Positions 41,966 through 50,562 of a DNA stretch of 55,048 nucleotides are shown piece after piece. Each line of letters opens with the position of its first letter. Positions within the stretch are counted from its first letter, which is position 1. This stretch comes from Brevundimonas diminuta 3F5N (GTDB lineage: Bacteria; Pseudomonadota; Alphaproteobacteria; Caulobacterales; Caulobacteraceae). The notes under the pieces are model-generated. The model had not been told where the DNA came from, did no database searches, and worked only from the letters and a program-made list of their open reading frames with translations. The position numbers and the translations under genes were made by a program. The stretch lies in the NCBI RefSeq assembly GCF_900163625.1, contig NZ_FUIE01000035.1, positions 1 to 55,048 on the forward strand, read 5' to 3'.

Positions 41966-43018
41966 CTAAAGCCCCATGCGCTTGGCGCGGGCGGCGATTT
42001 CCAGCAGCAGGCGTTCGGTGATCAGGGCCTCGGGCATGCCTGTGGTCTTGGTCATGACATCGGCGGTGTTGATGCTGTCCTGCACCTCGTCGAGCAGTTC
42101 GAGCCGCCAGGCGCGCGATTGGCGCAGCATTTCCGCTTCCTGTTTCCAGAAGACGCCGGCGGCCTTGGCGGCCTCCTTGGCGCCCGCGCCATTGGCCTGC
42201 AAGATATTGATCCGGCGAAGTTTTCCGAGGTGAAGTGAGGCCATGCGCACGGCCATGACGGCGCTTTCGCCCTCGGCCAGGGCGCGGCGTAGGCCCGCCT
42301 GGGCGGGGCCGGGGCGGCCGCCGAAGGCCTGTAGGGCGGCGTCGGACAGGGAGGCGTCGGGCTCGACCCCCAGGTGGGCGTCCAGCTCTTCCACATCGAT
42401 GGTGCGGCCGGATCCGGGGCCGATGTAGAGGATGAGCCGCTCGATTTCCTGGCGCATCAGGCCGCGTTCGCGAGGCAGGCGGGCGACGAAGCGATCCAGG
42501 GCGTCGGAAGACAGGCCCACCTTGTCGGCCCCCAGGGCCTCACGCGTCATGCGGGCGACGTCGCCGACCTCATCCTCATAACAGGCGATGGCGACCGCGC
42601 CCTGGGCCTTTTCGGCGGCCTTGCGCAGGGCGGATTCGCGGCCCAGCGCCCCGGCCTCGATCACCAGCATGGCGTCGGGGTTATAAGCGCCCTCGGCGTG
42701 GGCGGTCAGGGCGGCGGCCACGGCCTTGTCCACGCCTGCCTTGCCGTCCGACATTCGGATGCGCACCAGGCGCCGCCCGCCGATCATGCTGAGCGCCGTC
42801 AGCGCCTCTTCCAGGCGCACGGCGTCGCCGTCGATGTCGGCTTCGGTCAGCAGGGTGACGTTGAAGGGGTCGTTCAGATCCGGCGTGATCGTCTTGCACA
42901 GCATCAGGGCGCGCTCGGTCACGCCCGAGCGGTCCTTGCCGTGGATGACGGCGGCGCGGACGCTGGTGTCCGGCGCCTTCAGGAAGCGGTCGACGTCGGG
43001 CCGCTTGGACAGGATCAT
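41966..43018 (-). CDS. holA: DNA polymerase III delta subunit
   Basis: A 350-residue clamp-loader subunit that opens the beta sliding clamp. The N-terminal P-loop-like but non-hydrolysing ATPase fold is seen at VIHGKDRSGVTERALMLCKTI, with VRIRMSDGKAGVDKAVAAAL after it. The C-terminal collar is helical and ends RLLLEIAARAKRMGL. The divergence of Walker motifs is normal for delta. It is transcribed towards parB and lies just downstream of lptE and leuS in the same orientation. Length is typical. Confidence 0.88.
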   Translation of the reverse strand: MILSKRPDVDRFLKAPDTSVRAAVIHGKDRSGVTERALMLCKTITPDLNDPFNVTLLTEADIDGDAVRLEEALTALSMIGGRRLVRIRMSDGKAGVDKAVAAALTAHAEGAYNPDAMLVIEAGALGRESALRKAAEKAQGAVAIACYEDEVGDVARMTREALGADKVGLSSDALDRFVARLPRERGLMRQEIERLILYIGPGSGRTIDVEELDAHLGVEPDASLSDAALQAFGGRPGPAQAGLRRALAEGESAVMAVRMASLHLGKLRRINILQANGAGAKEAAKAAGVFWKQEAEMLRQSRAWRLELLDEVQDSINTADVMTKTTGMPEALITERLLLEIAARAKRMGL

Positions 43019-43028
43019 GCGAAGACCT

Positions 43029-43511
43029 TCAGCGCGCGGCCAGGACGCGCATCATGTCCAGGCGGATCAGGCGGGCCAGGTCGGCGGCGGCCCGGTCCTC
43101 GCCGTCCTGCTGGGCGGCGATGGCGGCGTAGGGCTGGTCCGCGGCGGCGTAGGTGACGGTCGTGGTCTGAACGCCTTTGATTGTCTCTCCGCCCGCCGCG
43201 GGGGTCAGAGCCCAGGCGGCCTTGACCGTCAGCTCATAGCGGCTGGCCGTGTCGTCGATGCGGCGGCCCAGGGGGCGGCGGCTCTGCTCGACCTCGGTCG
43301 TCAGGCGATAGAGGGGCGCCTGGGCGCCGTCGCGGCCGAAGGCGTCCTCCAACTGTTCGCGCAGGCGATAGCCCAGGCGGTCGTCCGGGGTGCTCACGGC
43401 GATGCGCGACAGGCCGCCGCTGACGCCGGTCTCGCCGTACATGGGCGTGAAGCCGCAGGCGGACAGCAGGCTTGCGCCCGCCAGGACGCCGAACAGGGCC
43501 AGCCGACGCAT
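43029..43511 (-). CDS. lptE: LPS-assembly lipoprotein LptE
   Basis: A 160-residue outer-membrane lipoprotein with an N-terminal signal ending in a lipobox (GASLLSACGF), then FTPMYGETG, the usual start of mature LptE. In the outer membrane it plugs LptD and helps insert lipopolysaccharide. The rest is an alpha/beta fold with little sequence conservation (LSRIAVSTPDDRLGYRLREQLEDAFG). It overlaps the leuS stop by one base and precedes holA by 10 bases; leuS-lptE-holA is a conserved order. Lipid modification would need Lnt, encoded at 4152-5741. Confidence 0.9.
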   Translation of the reverse strand: MRRLALFGVLAGASLLSACGFTPMYGETGVSGGLSRIAVSTPDDRLGYRLREQLEDAFGRDGAQAPLYRLTTEVEQSRRPLGRRIDDTASRYELTVKAAWALTPAAGGETIKGVQTTTVTYAAADQPYAAIAAQQDGEDRAAADLARLIRLDMMRVLAAR

Positions 43512-46090
43512 CAGCCGGCCACCAGATTGACGATACGATCGGGCACCACGATCACCTTGCGGACGCTGAGGTTGTTGGCGGCAAGGTAGGCCTGAACCGT
43601 CGGATTGGCGAGAGCGGCGGCTTCGACCGTCGCATTGTCCGATCCGCGCGGCAGGACGACTTCGCCACGACGCTTGCCGCCGATCTGAACGGGCAGAGTG
43701 ACCTGATCATCGGCGGCCAGGGCCGGGTCATAGATGGGCCACGGCGCGTCCAGAACCATTCCGGCCTCGCCCAGCTGGGTCCAGGCTTCCTCGGCCAGGT
43801 GGGGGGTGAAGGGCGCCATCAGTCGCGCCAGGGTCGACAGGGCGGTCTTCTTCGCCTCGGAGCCCGCCTTGTCGTGCTGGCGGATGGTCGCCAGGAAGGC
43901 GTAGAGCTTGGCCACCGCCGAGTTGAAGCGGAAATGCTCGACGCCCTCGCTGACGGCCTTGATGGCCTTGTGCGTCTCGCGGATCAGGCTGGCGTCAACA
44001 TCGGCGTTTGCGGGCGCGGCGGCGTCGAAGGCGGCGTACTCGCCCCAGACGCGCTGGACGAAGCGGGCGGCGCCTTCGACCCCGCCGGTCGACCACTGGA
44101 TGTCGCGTTCAGGCGGGCTGTCGGACAGGATGAACAGACGCCCGGCGTCCACGCCATAGGCGGTGATGATGTCCTGCGGCGCGACCACGTTCTTCTTCGA
44201 CTTCGACATCTTTTCGATGTCGCCGATCGTCACCGGAGCGCCGGTCGACAGGCGGGTGGCGACGCGCTTTCCGTCCACGGTCTCGATGCGCACGTCGGAC
44301 GGCTCGACCCAGCGCGGCTTGCCGCTGTCTTCATGGCCGTCGAAATAGGTTTCGTGGATCACCATGCCTTGGGTGAACAGCCCGGCGAACGGCTCCTTCA
44401 CGTCCATCAGACCGGCGTCCGACAGGGCGCGGGTGATGAAGCGGGCGTAGAGCAGGTGCAGGACCGCGTGCTCGACGCCGCCGATGTATTGGTCCACCGG
44501 CAGCCATTTGGCGGCGGCGGCCTTGTTGATCGGCTCGGCCGCCTTGGGATCGGCGAAGCGGGCGAAATACCAGGAGCTGTCGACGAAGGTGTCCAGCGTG
44601 TCCGTCTCGCGCCGGGCGGCGGCGCCGCACGATGGGCAGTTGATGTGCTTCCACGTCGGATGGCGGTCCAACGGGTTGCCCGGCACGTCGAAGGTGACGT
44701 CCTTGGGCAGTTCAACCGGCAGCTGGTCGGCCGGCACCGGCACGACGCCGCAGGCCTCGCAGTGAATGACCGGGATGGGGCAGCCCCAGTAACGCTGGCG
44801 GCTGACGCCCCAGTCGCGCAGGCGATAGATGGTCGCGCCTTCGCCCGTTCCGGCGGCCTCGATGCGGCGGATCGCCTCGGCCTTGGCGGCCTCGATATCC
44901 AGACCGTTCAGGAAGTCAGAATGGAAGATGGAGCCGGGGCCGGTATAGGCCTCGTCCGCCACGGCGAAGTCGTCGCCCGCGCCCTCGGGGCGGACGACCG
45001 GGATCACCGGCAGGTCGTATTTGCGGGCGAAGTCCAGGTCGCGCTGGTCATGCGCCGGGCAGGCGAAGATGGCGCCCGTGCCGTAGTCGGACAGGATGAA
45101 GTTGGCGATCCAGACCGAGACTTCGGCGCCGGTGAAAGGATGGATGACCTTCAGCCCCGTGTCCCAGCCGATCTTCTCGGCCTGTTCGATGTCGGCCTGG
45201 CTGGCGCCGCCCTTGCGGCATTCGGCGACGAAGGCGGCGACCTTGGGGTCGGCCTCGGCCAGTTGCTTCGAGATCGGATGATCGGGGGCCAGACCCATGA
45301 AGCTGGCGCCGAACAGGGTGTCCGGGCGGGTGGTGTAGATCTCCAGCCCATCGTCGAAACCAGCTGGGGCGGCGCCCGCCCAGGCCCACTTCATCTGCAG
45401 ACCCTTGGACCGGCCGATCCAGTTTTCCTGCATCAGGCGGACCTTCTCGGGCCAGCGGCCTTCCAGCTCGGCCAGGCCGTCAATCAAATCATCCGCATAC
45501 TGAGTAATGCGCAGGAACCACTGGTTCAGCTTGCGCTTCTCGACCACGGCGCCCGAGCGCCAGCCGCGCCCGTCGATGACCTGCTCATTGGCCAGGACGG
45601 TGTTGTCGACGGGATCCCAATTGACCACGCCGTCCTTGCGATAGACCAGACCGCGCTTGAACAGCTCCAGGAACCATTCCTGCTGCTTGCCATAGTATTC
45701 GGGATCGCAGGTGGCGAACTCGCGGCTCCAGTCCAGCGACAGACCCAGCAGCTTCAGCTGGTCGCGCATCGTCGCGATGTTGGACCAGGTCCAGTCGCCG
45801 GGATGGACGCCGCGCTCCATGGCCGCGTTCTCGGCCGGCATGCCGAAGGCGTCCCAGCCCATCGGGTGCAGGACGTCGAAGCCTTGCGCCCGCTTGTGGC
45901 GCGCCACCACGTCGCCCATCACATAGTTGCGGGCGTGGCCCATGTGGATGTTGCCCGACGGATAGGGGAACATCTCCAGGACATAGTATTTCGGACGGCC
46001 GGTGTCGGCGTTGGACACCGAAAAGGCGTCGGCCGCGGCCCATCGGGCCTGCTGGCGGGGTTCGGCGGTCTTAGGCTCGTAACGGGCCAC
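43511..46090 (-). CDS. leuS: Leucyl-tRNA synthetase
   Basis: An 859-residue class I aminoacyl-tRNA synthetase. The HIGH-type motif is [15 protein letters not shown] (HMGH at 49-52). The editing CP1 domain lies in the middle. [15 protein letters not shown] is the KMSKS loop (about residue 620), followed by the anticodon-binding helices. The start is GTG at 46090. Its AGGA ribosome-binding site (46100-46097) is partly inside a strong hairpin that has an alternative upstream partner, so translation may be regulated. leuS-lptE-holA appears to be one operon. Confidence 0.96.
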   Translation of the reverse strand: MARYEPKTAEPRQQARWAAADAFSVSNADTGRPKYYVLEMFPYPSGNIHMGHARNYVMGDVVARHKRAQGFDVLHPMGWDAFGMPAENAAMERGVHPGDWTWSNIATMRDQLKLLGLSLDWSREFATCDPEYYGKQQEWFLELFKRGLVYRKDGVVNWDPVDNTVLANEQVIDGRGWRSGAVVEKRKLNQWFLRITQYADDLIDGLAELEGRWPEKVRLMQENWIGRSKGLQMKWAWAGAAPAGFDDGLEIYTTRPDTLFGASFMGLAPDHPISKQLAEADPKVAAFVAECRKGGASQADIEQAEKIGWDTGLKVIHPFTGAEVSVWIANFILSDYGTGAIFACPAHDQRDLDFARKYDLPVIPVVRPEGAGDDFAVADEAYTGPGSIFHSDFLNGLDIEAAKAEAIRRIEAAGTGEGATIYRLRDWGVSRQRYWGCPIPVIHCEACGVVPVPADQLPVELPKDVTFDVPGNPLDRHPTWKHINCPSCGAAARRETDTLDTFVDSSWYFARFADPKAAEPINKAAAAKWLPVDQYIGGVEHAVLHLLYARFITRALSDAGLMDVKEPFAGLFTQGMVIHETYFDGHEDSGKPRWVEPSDVRIETVDGKRVATRLSTGAPVTIGDIEKMSKSKKNVVAPQDIITAYGVDAGRLFILSDSPPERDIQWSTGGVEGAARFVQRVWGEYAAFDAAAPANADVDASLIRETHKAIKAVSEGVEHFRFNSAVAKLYAFLATIRQHDKAGSEAKKTALSTLARLMAPFTPHLAEEAWTQLGEAGMVLDAPWPIYDPALAADDQVTLPVQIGGKRRGEVVLPRGSDNATVEAAALANPTVQAYLAANNLSVRKVIVVPDRIVNLVAG

Positions 46091-46096
46091 GGCGTA

Positions 46097-46141
46097 TCCT
46101 GAGGCGGCGCCTCAGGCGCGAAGCTTGAGGCGGGCCTGAGG
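46097..46141 (-). promoter_or_regulatory. Mutually exclusive hairpins in the leuS leader
   Basis: Three complementary arms occur in order on the minus strand: arm 1 at 46141-46134, arm 2 at 46117-46109, and arm 3 at 46105-46098. Arm 2 can pair with arm 1 (8 bp, 46110-46117 with 46134-46141) or with arm 3 (8 bp, 46098-46105 with 46109-46116). Arm 3 contains most of the AGGA ribosome-binding site of leuS. A third option pairs 46126-46132 with 46108-46114 (7 bp). The layout is that of a translational switch. It could also be a decayed intergenic repeat. Confidence 0.45.
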
Positions 46142-46176
46142 ACGCGTTGAAGACGAAAGGTGAGGGGCGGCCGGTC

Positions 46177-46632
46177 TTAGCGACGGGCCGCGTTGGCGAG
46201 GTTGAGCTGGCGCGCCTTGGTCAGGATGGCGTTCTCCAGATCGGTTTCGGTCTGGGCCGCGACTGGGGCCGAGACCCAGGCGCCGGCGGCGTCCTTGACT
46301 TCCTTGGTCACGGCGACGTTCAGGGCGTCGGCGCGCAGGCGGCGATCCAGGATGAAGACGGTCGCCTTGAAGCGCTCGTTCGGCGCCTGCGGATTGACGT
46401 ACCAGTCATAGTTGACCACGCCGCCCCACGGATCGGCGCTGGTCAGCGGCATGAAGGACAGGGTGTCCAGGGTGGCGCGCCACAGATAGGCGTTCACGCC
46501 GATGCCCAGCTGGGCCTCCATGGTGGGCGCCTTGGCCTTAGAGCCGCCGCCGATGAGGGGCAGGCTGGAGCAGCCCCCGAGCAGCAGGCCCGAGGCGATC
46601 AGGGCGACCGCAGCGCCGCGAACAAGAGCCAT
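46177..46632 (-). CDS. DUF3576-family lipoprotein
   Basis: A 151-residue predicted lipoprotein: signal ending LIASGLLLGGCSS, then a DUF3576 core (LGIGVNAYLWRATLDTLSFMPLTSADPWGGVVNYDWYV) and FILDRRLRADALNVAV. The function of DUF3576 is unknown; it is widespread in alphaproteobacteria next to leuS, which is the case here. Cellular location is probably the inner leaflet of the outer membrane. A GGAG precedes the ATG. A run of basic residues ends the protein. Confidence 0.82.
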   Translation of the reverse strand: MALVRGAAVALIASGLLLGGCSSLPLIGGGSKAKAPTMEAQLGIGVNAYLWRATLDTLSFMPLTSADPWGGVVNYDWYVNPQAPNERFKATVFILDRRLRADALNVAVTKEVKDAAGAWVSAPVAAQTETDLENAILTKARQLNLANAARR

Positions 46633-46861
46633 TCCGTGATCTCCGTGAAAGGGTTTGACGGCGCATGAGGGAGCGTCGCCTGGCGACGCCCACGCACGCT
46701 CGCGTCAGCAACGCTCTATAACACGGCGAAAAGGGGCGATGACAAGGCGATCTGGCATCAGACTCGACCGATAGAGGCCTTGGTCCGGCCCTTCTGCGTG
46801 ACAAGGGCGCCACAGCCCGCGCCGGAGTCGCCTGGAACCTATGCCATAGGGCCACGTTCCG

Positions 46862-46889
46862 TTGACCGTAGGAATGCAGTCCATATCTT
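46862..46889 (+). promoter_or_regulatory. Sigma70-like promoter of ntrZ with overlapping DnaA-box-like site
   Basis: TTGACC (46862-46867) and TATCTT (46884-46889) are 16 bases apart, about 90 bases before ntrZ. TTATCCCCA, the DnaA-box-like sequence of the origin, spans 46888-46896 and overlaps the -10 element. The rest of the 46633-46980 gap (348 bases) shows a small hairpin with stem GCGTCGC/GCGACGC near 46671-46687 and nothing else that I can support. Confidence 0.45.
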
Positions 46890-46980
46890 ATCCCCAGATC
46901 GGACGCGGCTCGTTCAGGCGCGTTCTGAGGTCGTCAACAAGGATCGCCGCAGAAAACGAGCGGTCTATAGGGTGGGTGAA

Positions 46981-47382
46981 ATGCGTTTCGTCGCCGTCAT
47001 CGCTGCAAGCGTGGGCGCCCTGGCCTTGGCCGGGGTGACGACCGACGCCGCTGCGCAGACGCGCGGTCGCGCCCCTGCCGTCAGCCTGACCGACATCGCC
47101 GCCCAGTCGCCCAGCACGCCGACCGCCGCCCAGCGCCGCGGCCTGCGCTGGAACGAGAACGGCCGTTGGGGCCTGAACTTCAACCTGAACCAGCCCGTCG
47201 GCCGCGAAGCCGACTGGGGCGACGTCGAGGCCGGGGCCTATTACCGCCTCAGCCCGCGCCTGCGCGTCGGCGCCGCCGCCAACCTGGCCTCTCCGGAAGT
47301 CGACCCGGCTCGCGCGCCCGAAAGCGCTGCTGATCGCCGCGCCGCTCCGCGCGTGCGCCTCGAGACCATCTTCAAGTTCTGA
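46981..47382 (+). CDS. ntrZ: NtrZ-like periplasmic regulatory protein
   Basis: A 133-residue protein with an N-terminal signal (FVAVIAASVGALALAGVTTDAAAQ) and a beta-rich body: GLRWNENGRWGLNFNLNQP, then DWGDVEAGAYYRLSPRLRVGAA. This resembles the NtrZ family. In C. crescentus NtrZ is a periplasmic inhibitor of the sensor kinase NtrY. The position close to a cenR-like gene matches my recollection of the C. crescentus map. The ATG at 46981 has a GGGTGGGTG stretch before it; the upstream frame opening at 46780 is not preferred. Assignment by sequence resemblance and synteny is moderate. Confidence 0.65.
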   Translation: MRFVAVIAASVGALALAGVTTDAAAQTRGRAPAVSLTDIAAQSPSTPTAAQRRGLRWNENGRWGLNFNLNQPVGREADWGDVEAGAYYRLSPRLRVGAAANLASPEVDPARAPESAADRRAAPRVRLETIFKF

Positions 47383-47397
47383 TCCTGAGCGCCTCTC

Positions 47398-48060
47398 TCA
47401 GCGAGAGACGAACGCTGTCTGGATCGCCTCCACGCCCGCCAATCCGCACGCGCCTGATTCGCTGAGGGCTTGGGCGTTGCGCGCCGTGATCCCGCCCAGG
47501 GCGTAGGCCGGACAGGGGGCCAGGGCCGCCAGCTCCGAGAACCGCTCCACCCCCAGCGCGGGCTTGGCCGCTGAAGCGCCGCCGGCGGGAAAGACGGGCG
47601 ACAGCACCAGGGCGTGCAGGTCGCGCGCGCCGCGCACGGCCGCTTCCGAATGCGCCGCGCCGGTCAGCAGCCAATCCGGTCGCCGTCCCGACAGGGCGTA
47701 GGCCGAGGACAGGGCGCGCTCGGGCAGGTGCACGCCGTCAGCCTCCACCCGCTCGGCCAGGGCGGCGTCGAGTCCGACCAGCAGAAGCACGCCCGCCGCC
47801 CGCGTCGCCTCGCGAAGACGAAGCCCGGTCTCGACGGCGTCGGCGGCGCCGAAGGCGCGGTATACGACCCCCGCGCCCGCCGGCAGGCGCGCCGCCGTCT
47901 CCCAGGGGCGGGGCGTGCGCTCGGGGTCGGTGAAGAACAGCAGGGGCGGTAGGGGGCGCGGGCTGACAGGCGCCGCCGCGAGGGCTACAGACTGCGACAG
48001 GGCCTGAGCCGCCGCCCACAGGGTGCGCGCGTCCTCGGCCATGAGTTCGGACAGGGTCAT
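47398..48060 (-). CDS. ThiE/TenI-superfamily protein (thiamine-phosphate synthase-like)
   Basis: A protein of about 220 residues with a TIM-barrel fold like thiamine-phosphate synthase: FFTDPERTPRPWETAARLPAGAGVVYRAFG, then VGLDAALAERVEADGVHLPE and LVLSPVFPAGG and GGITARNA. ThiE joins thiazole phosphate and pyrimidine diphosphate. Some relatives (TenI) are tautomerases instead, and this protein diverges enough that the exact activity is open. The start at 48060 shares a CATG with the divergent YggS-like gene; ATG at 48042 is an alternative. The remaining upstream frame to 48273 is a shadow. Confidence 0.7.
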   Translation of the reverse strand: MTLSELMAEDARTLWAAAQALSQSVALAAAPVSPRPLPPLLFFTDPERTPRPWETAARLPAGAGVVYRAFGAADAVETGLRLREATRAAGVLLLVGLDAALAERVEADGVHLPERALSSAYALSGRRPDWLLTGAAHSEAAVRGARDLHALVLSPVFPAGGASAAKPALGVERFSELAALAPCPAYALGGITARNAQALSESGACGLAGVEAIQTAFVSR

Positions 48061-48769
48061 GACCGCCACTACGCCCGCTTTCGCCGTTTCGTCCATCGCC
48101 GACCGCTTCGCCGAGGTGCGCCGCCGTATCCATGACGCGGTCCTGGCGGCGGGGCGCGACCCCGCCTCTGTGGTGCTGACGGCGGTGTCCAAGACGCAGG
48201 GCGACGCCGCCCTCGACGCCGCTCTGGCGACCGGCCAGCGCGTGTTCGGCGAGAACCGGGTGCAGGAGGCCAAGGCTCACTGGGACGAGCGTCGCGCCGC
48301 CCTGCCGGACCTGGAGCTGCACCTGATCGGCCCCTTGCAGACCAATAAGGCGCAAGACGCGGTCGAATTGTTTGACGTCATCGAGACGCTGGATCGCGAA
48401 CGCCTCGCCGCCGCCCTGGCCGCCGCCGCGCACAAGACAGGCCGACATCCCCGCGTGCTGGTTCAGGTCAACTCCGGCGCCGAACCGCAGAAGGCGGGGG
48501 TGCTACCGGAAGACGCCGACGCCCTGATCGCCGCCGCGCGCGACGTTCATGGCCTGACGGTGGAGGGGCTGATGTGCATTCCTCCGGCCGATGAAGACCC
48601 GGCGCCGCACTTCGCCGTTCTGGCCGCGATCGCCGCTCGCAACGGCTTGAGCGTCCTGTCGATGGGCATGAGCGGCGACTATCTGACGGCGATTCAGGCG
48701 GGCGCGACCCATGTTCGGGTCGGTTCGGCCCTGTTCGGGGAACGAAATATGGTCCCTGCGGCCTCTTAG
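48059..48769 (+). CDS. YggS-family pyridoxal-phosphate homeostasis protein
   Basis: A 236-residue PLP-binding protein of the YggS/PROSC family, alanine-racemase-like TIM barrel without the C-terminal domain. The lysine that holds PLP is in VVLTAVSKTQG. GENRVQEAKAHW and ELHLIGPLQTNK are signature segments, as is GLSVLSMGMSGDYLTAIQAGATHVRVGSALFG. It buffers free PLP and affects amino-acid and vitamin B6 balance. ACAGGG lies just before the ATG at 48059. The start is divergent from, and overlaps by two bases, that of the ThiE-like gene. Confidence 0.92.
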   Translation: MTATTPAFAVSSIADRFAEVRRRIHDAVLAAGRDPASVVLTAVSKTQGDAALDAALATGQRVFGENRVQEAKAHWDERRAALPDLELHLIGPLQTNKAQDAVELFDVIETLDRERLAAALAAAAHKTGRHPRVLVQVNSGAEPQKAGVLPEDADALIAAARDVHGLTVEGLMCIPPADEDPAPHFAVLAAIAARNGLSVLSMGMSGDYLTAIQAGATHVRVGSALFGERNMVPAAS

Positions 48770-48831
48770 GACGCAATATCGCGTTTGGCGCCCTTGGCGT
48801 TCGGCCCAAGCCTCGCCATTCTAAAGAGACC

Positions 48832-49518
48832 ATGCGCACGCCCAAGACCATTCTGATCATCGATGACGACAACGACCTGCGCGAGGCCTTGGCCGAGCAG
48901 TTGGCGCTTCACGAGGAATTCCGCCCGGCCCAGGCCGCGACGGCGACCGACGGCGTGCGCCAGGCCAAGGAGGCGCGGGCTGACCTGATCCTGCTGGACG
49001 TCGACCTGCCCGACATGGACGGCCGCGAGGCCTGTCGCCTGATCCGCAAGGCGGGCGTGTCCACTCCGGTCATCATGCTGACGGCGCAGTCGTCGGATTC
49101 GGACGCCATCCTCGGCCTCGACTCCGGCGCCAACGACTATGTCACCAAGCCCTTCCGCTTCGCGGTCCTGCTGGCGCGCATCCGCGCCCACCTGCGCAGC
49201 CACGAACAGTCCGAGGACGCTGTCTTCCAGGTCGGCCCCTATGAGTTTCGTCCGGCCTCCAAGCTGATGGTCGATGACAAGGGCAAGAAGGTCCGGCTGA
49301 CAGAAAAAGAAACCAACATCCTCAAGTACCTCTATCGCGCCGGGGCCAAGCCGGTGTCGCGCGAAGAGCTGCTGACCGAGGTCTGGGGCTATAACGCCGG
49401 GGTCACCACCCACACCCTGGAAACCCACATCTATCGCCTGCGTCAGAAGATCGAGGTCGAGCCGGGCCAGGCCCGCCTGCTGCTGACCGACGCCGGCGGC
49501 TACCGCCTCCAGCCCTGA
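48832..49518 (+). CDS. cenR: OmpR-family response regulator, CenR-like
   Basis: A 228-residue two-component response regulator. The receiver domain (residues 1-120) has the acidic pocket in ILIIDDDNDLREAL, the phosphoacceptor Asp in ILLDVDLPDMDG, and the conserved Lys in YVTKPFR. The DNA-binding winged helix follows (LTEKETNILKYLYRAGAKPVSREELLTEVWGY, then TLETHIYRLRQKIE). Sequence and neighbourhood (NtrZ-like gene upstream, parAB on the same side of the origin) fit CenR, an essential envelope regulator in C. crescentus. No kinase gene is adjacent, which also fits. CenR identity is inferred. Confidence 0.75.
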   Translation: MRTPKTILIIDDDNDLREALAEQLALHEEFRPAQAATATDGVRQAKEARADLILLDVDLPDMDGREACRLIRKAGVSTPVIMLTAQSSDSDAILGLDSGANDYVTKPFRFAVLLARIRAHLRSHEQSEDAVFQVGPYEFRPASKLMVDDKGKKVRLTEKETNILKYLYRAGAKPVSREELLTEVWGYNAGVTTHTLETHIYRLRQKIEVEPGQARLLLTDAGGYRLQP

Positions 49519-49525
49519 CCCTCAG

Positions 49526-50467
49526 ATGAGCGAGCGTCGCCCGACCCCGCCGCTGGTGGCGCTTCGGGCGTTCGATGCAGCCGCCCGCCTCGGCAGTTTC
49601 CGCGAGGCGGCCGAGGAGCTGGGCGTCACCCCCGGCGCCGTCAGCCGCCATGTGAAGGCGCTGGAGATGCGCCTGGGTCTGCGCCTGTTCGATCGCTTCA
49701 ACCGTTCGGTGCGCCTGACCGCCGACGGCAAGCGTCTGGCCCAGGGCGTGGCCGACGCCTTCGAGCGGCTGGAAAGCGCGCTGGAGGCCGTGCGGCCCGG
49801 CCGCTCGCGCCAGCTGCGCATCACCGCTCTGCCGTCTCTGGCCAGCAAATGGCTGTCGCCGCGCCTGCATCGGTTCAGCGAGGAAAACCCGGATCTCGAT
49901 CTGATCGTCTTCGCCGAGGACCGCATCGCCGACCTGTCGAACGGCGAGGCCGACGTGGCCCTGCGCTATGGCGAAGGCCCCTATCCGGGCCAGGTGGCGC
50001 GGCGGCTGGTCAATGAGCGGCTGATCCCGGTCTGCGCCCCGTCCTTCGCCGCCGCGCGGCGGTTGAGCCAGCCGTCCGACCTGCTGGACGTGGTGCTGAT
50101 CCACGAGACCTGGCACGACATGCCCTACGCCGACCGCATGGGCTGGAAGGCCTGGTTCGAAAGCGCCGGCGTCGATGATCCTCGGGTTCAGAACCTGCGC
50201 GGCCCCCATTTCAGCCACAGCCACCTGGCGCTGGAGGCGGCCCTGTCGGGGCGCGGCGTGGCCCTGACATCGGCGCCTTTGGCGGCAGACGACCTGCGCG
50301 AGGGGCGGCTGATCCAGCCGGTCGATCACGCCCTGACCAACGACCTGGCCTATTGGGCGGTGGTCCTGCCGGAACGGGCGGATGAACCCAAGCTGCGGCG
50401 CTTCCTCAACTGGATCGTGGCTGAATCGCGGCTGGATGAGGACACAGATAAGGTTCGAGTGACCTGA
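49526..50467 (+). CDS. LysR-family regulator, GcvA-like
   Basis: A 313-residue LysR-type regulator. The N-terminal winged helix covers residues 8-70 (PPLVALRAFDAAARLGSFREAAEELGVTPGAVSRHVKALE), which matches the GcvA subgroup. The substrate-binding domain is complete (RQLRITALPSLASKWLSPRLHRF; ADVALRYGEGPYPG). GcvA-type proteins control glycine cleavage or beta-lactamase genes, among others; no candidate target lies nearby, so the effector and regulon are unknown. It starts 8 bases after the cenR-like gene and may be co-transcribed with it. Confidence 0.85.
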   Translation: MSERRPTPPLVALRAFDAAARLGSFREAAEELGVTPGAVSRHVKALEMRLGLRLFDRFNRSVRLTADGKRLAQGVADAFERLESALEAVRPGRSRQLRITALPSLASKWLSPRLHRFSEENPDLDLIVFAEDRIADLSNGEADVALRYGEGPYPGQVARRLVNERLIPVCAPSFAAARRLSQPSDLLDVVLIHETWHDMPYADRMGWKAWFESAGVDDPRVQNLRGPHFSHSHLALEAALSGRGVALTSAPLAADDLREGRLIQPVDHALTNDLAYWAVVLPERADEPKLRRFLNWIVAESRLDEDTDKVRVT

Positions 50468-50494
50468 GATCACTTGAGACGGCCTAACCGTGGT

Positions 50495-50523
50495 TTGTCC
50501 CCCACAGCAGCGCCGCCTATCTT
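50495..50523 (+). promoter_or_regulatory. Sigma70-like promoter for the 40-residue membrane protein
   Basis: TTGTCC (50495-50500) and TATCTT (50518-50523) are separated by exactly 17 bases. It is placed 40 bases before the start codon at 50563, in the gap after the LysR gene. Confidence 0.5.
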
Positions 50524-50562
50524 GAGACCGTTCGGAACTCCCCCGCCGAAAGGAACCAAGTC

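Noticed and set aside
43472..46102. An 876-residue open frame on the plus strand
   Set aside because: It is antisense to leuS, whose HMGH and KMSKS motifs are unambiguous. The frame is a codon-bias shadow.
46098..46141. A further copy of the two-stem repeat family before leuS
   Set aside because: CTTGAGG is present, but the AACG and CTGCTTG parts do not align with the template and the arms are not in the family's order. It is recorded instead as a leader structure.
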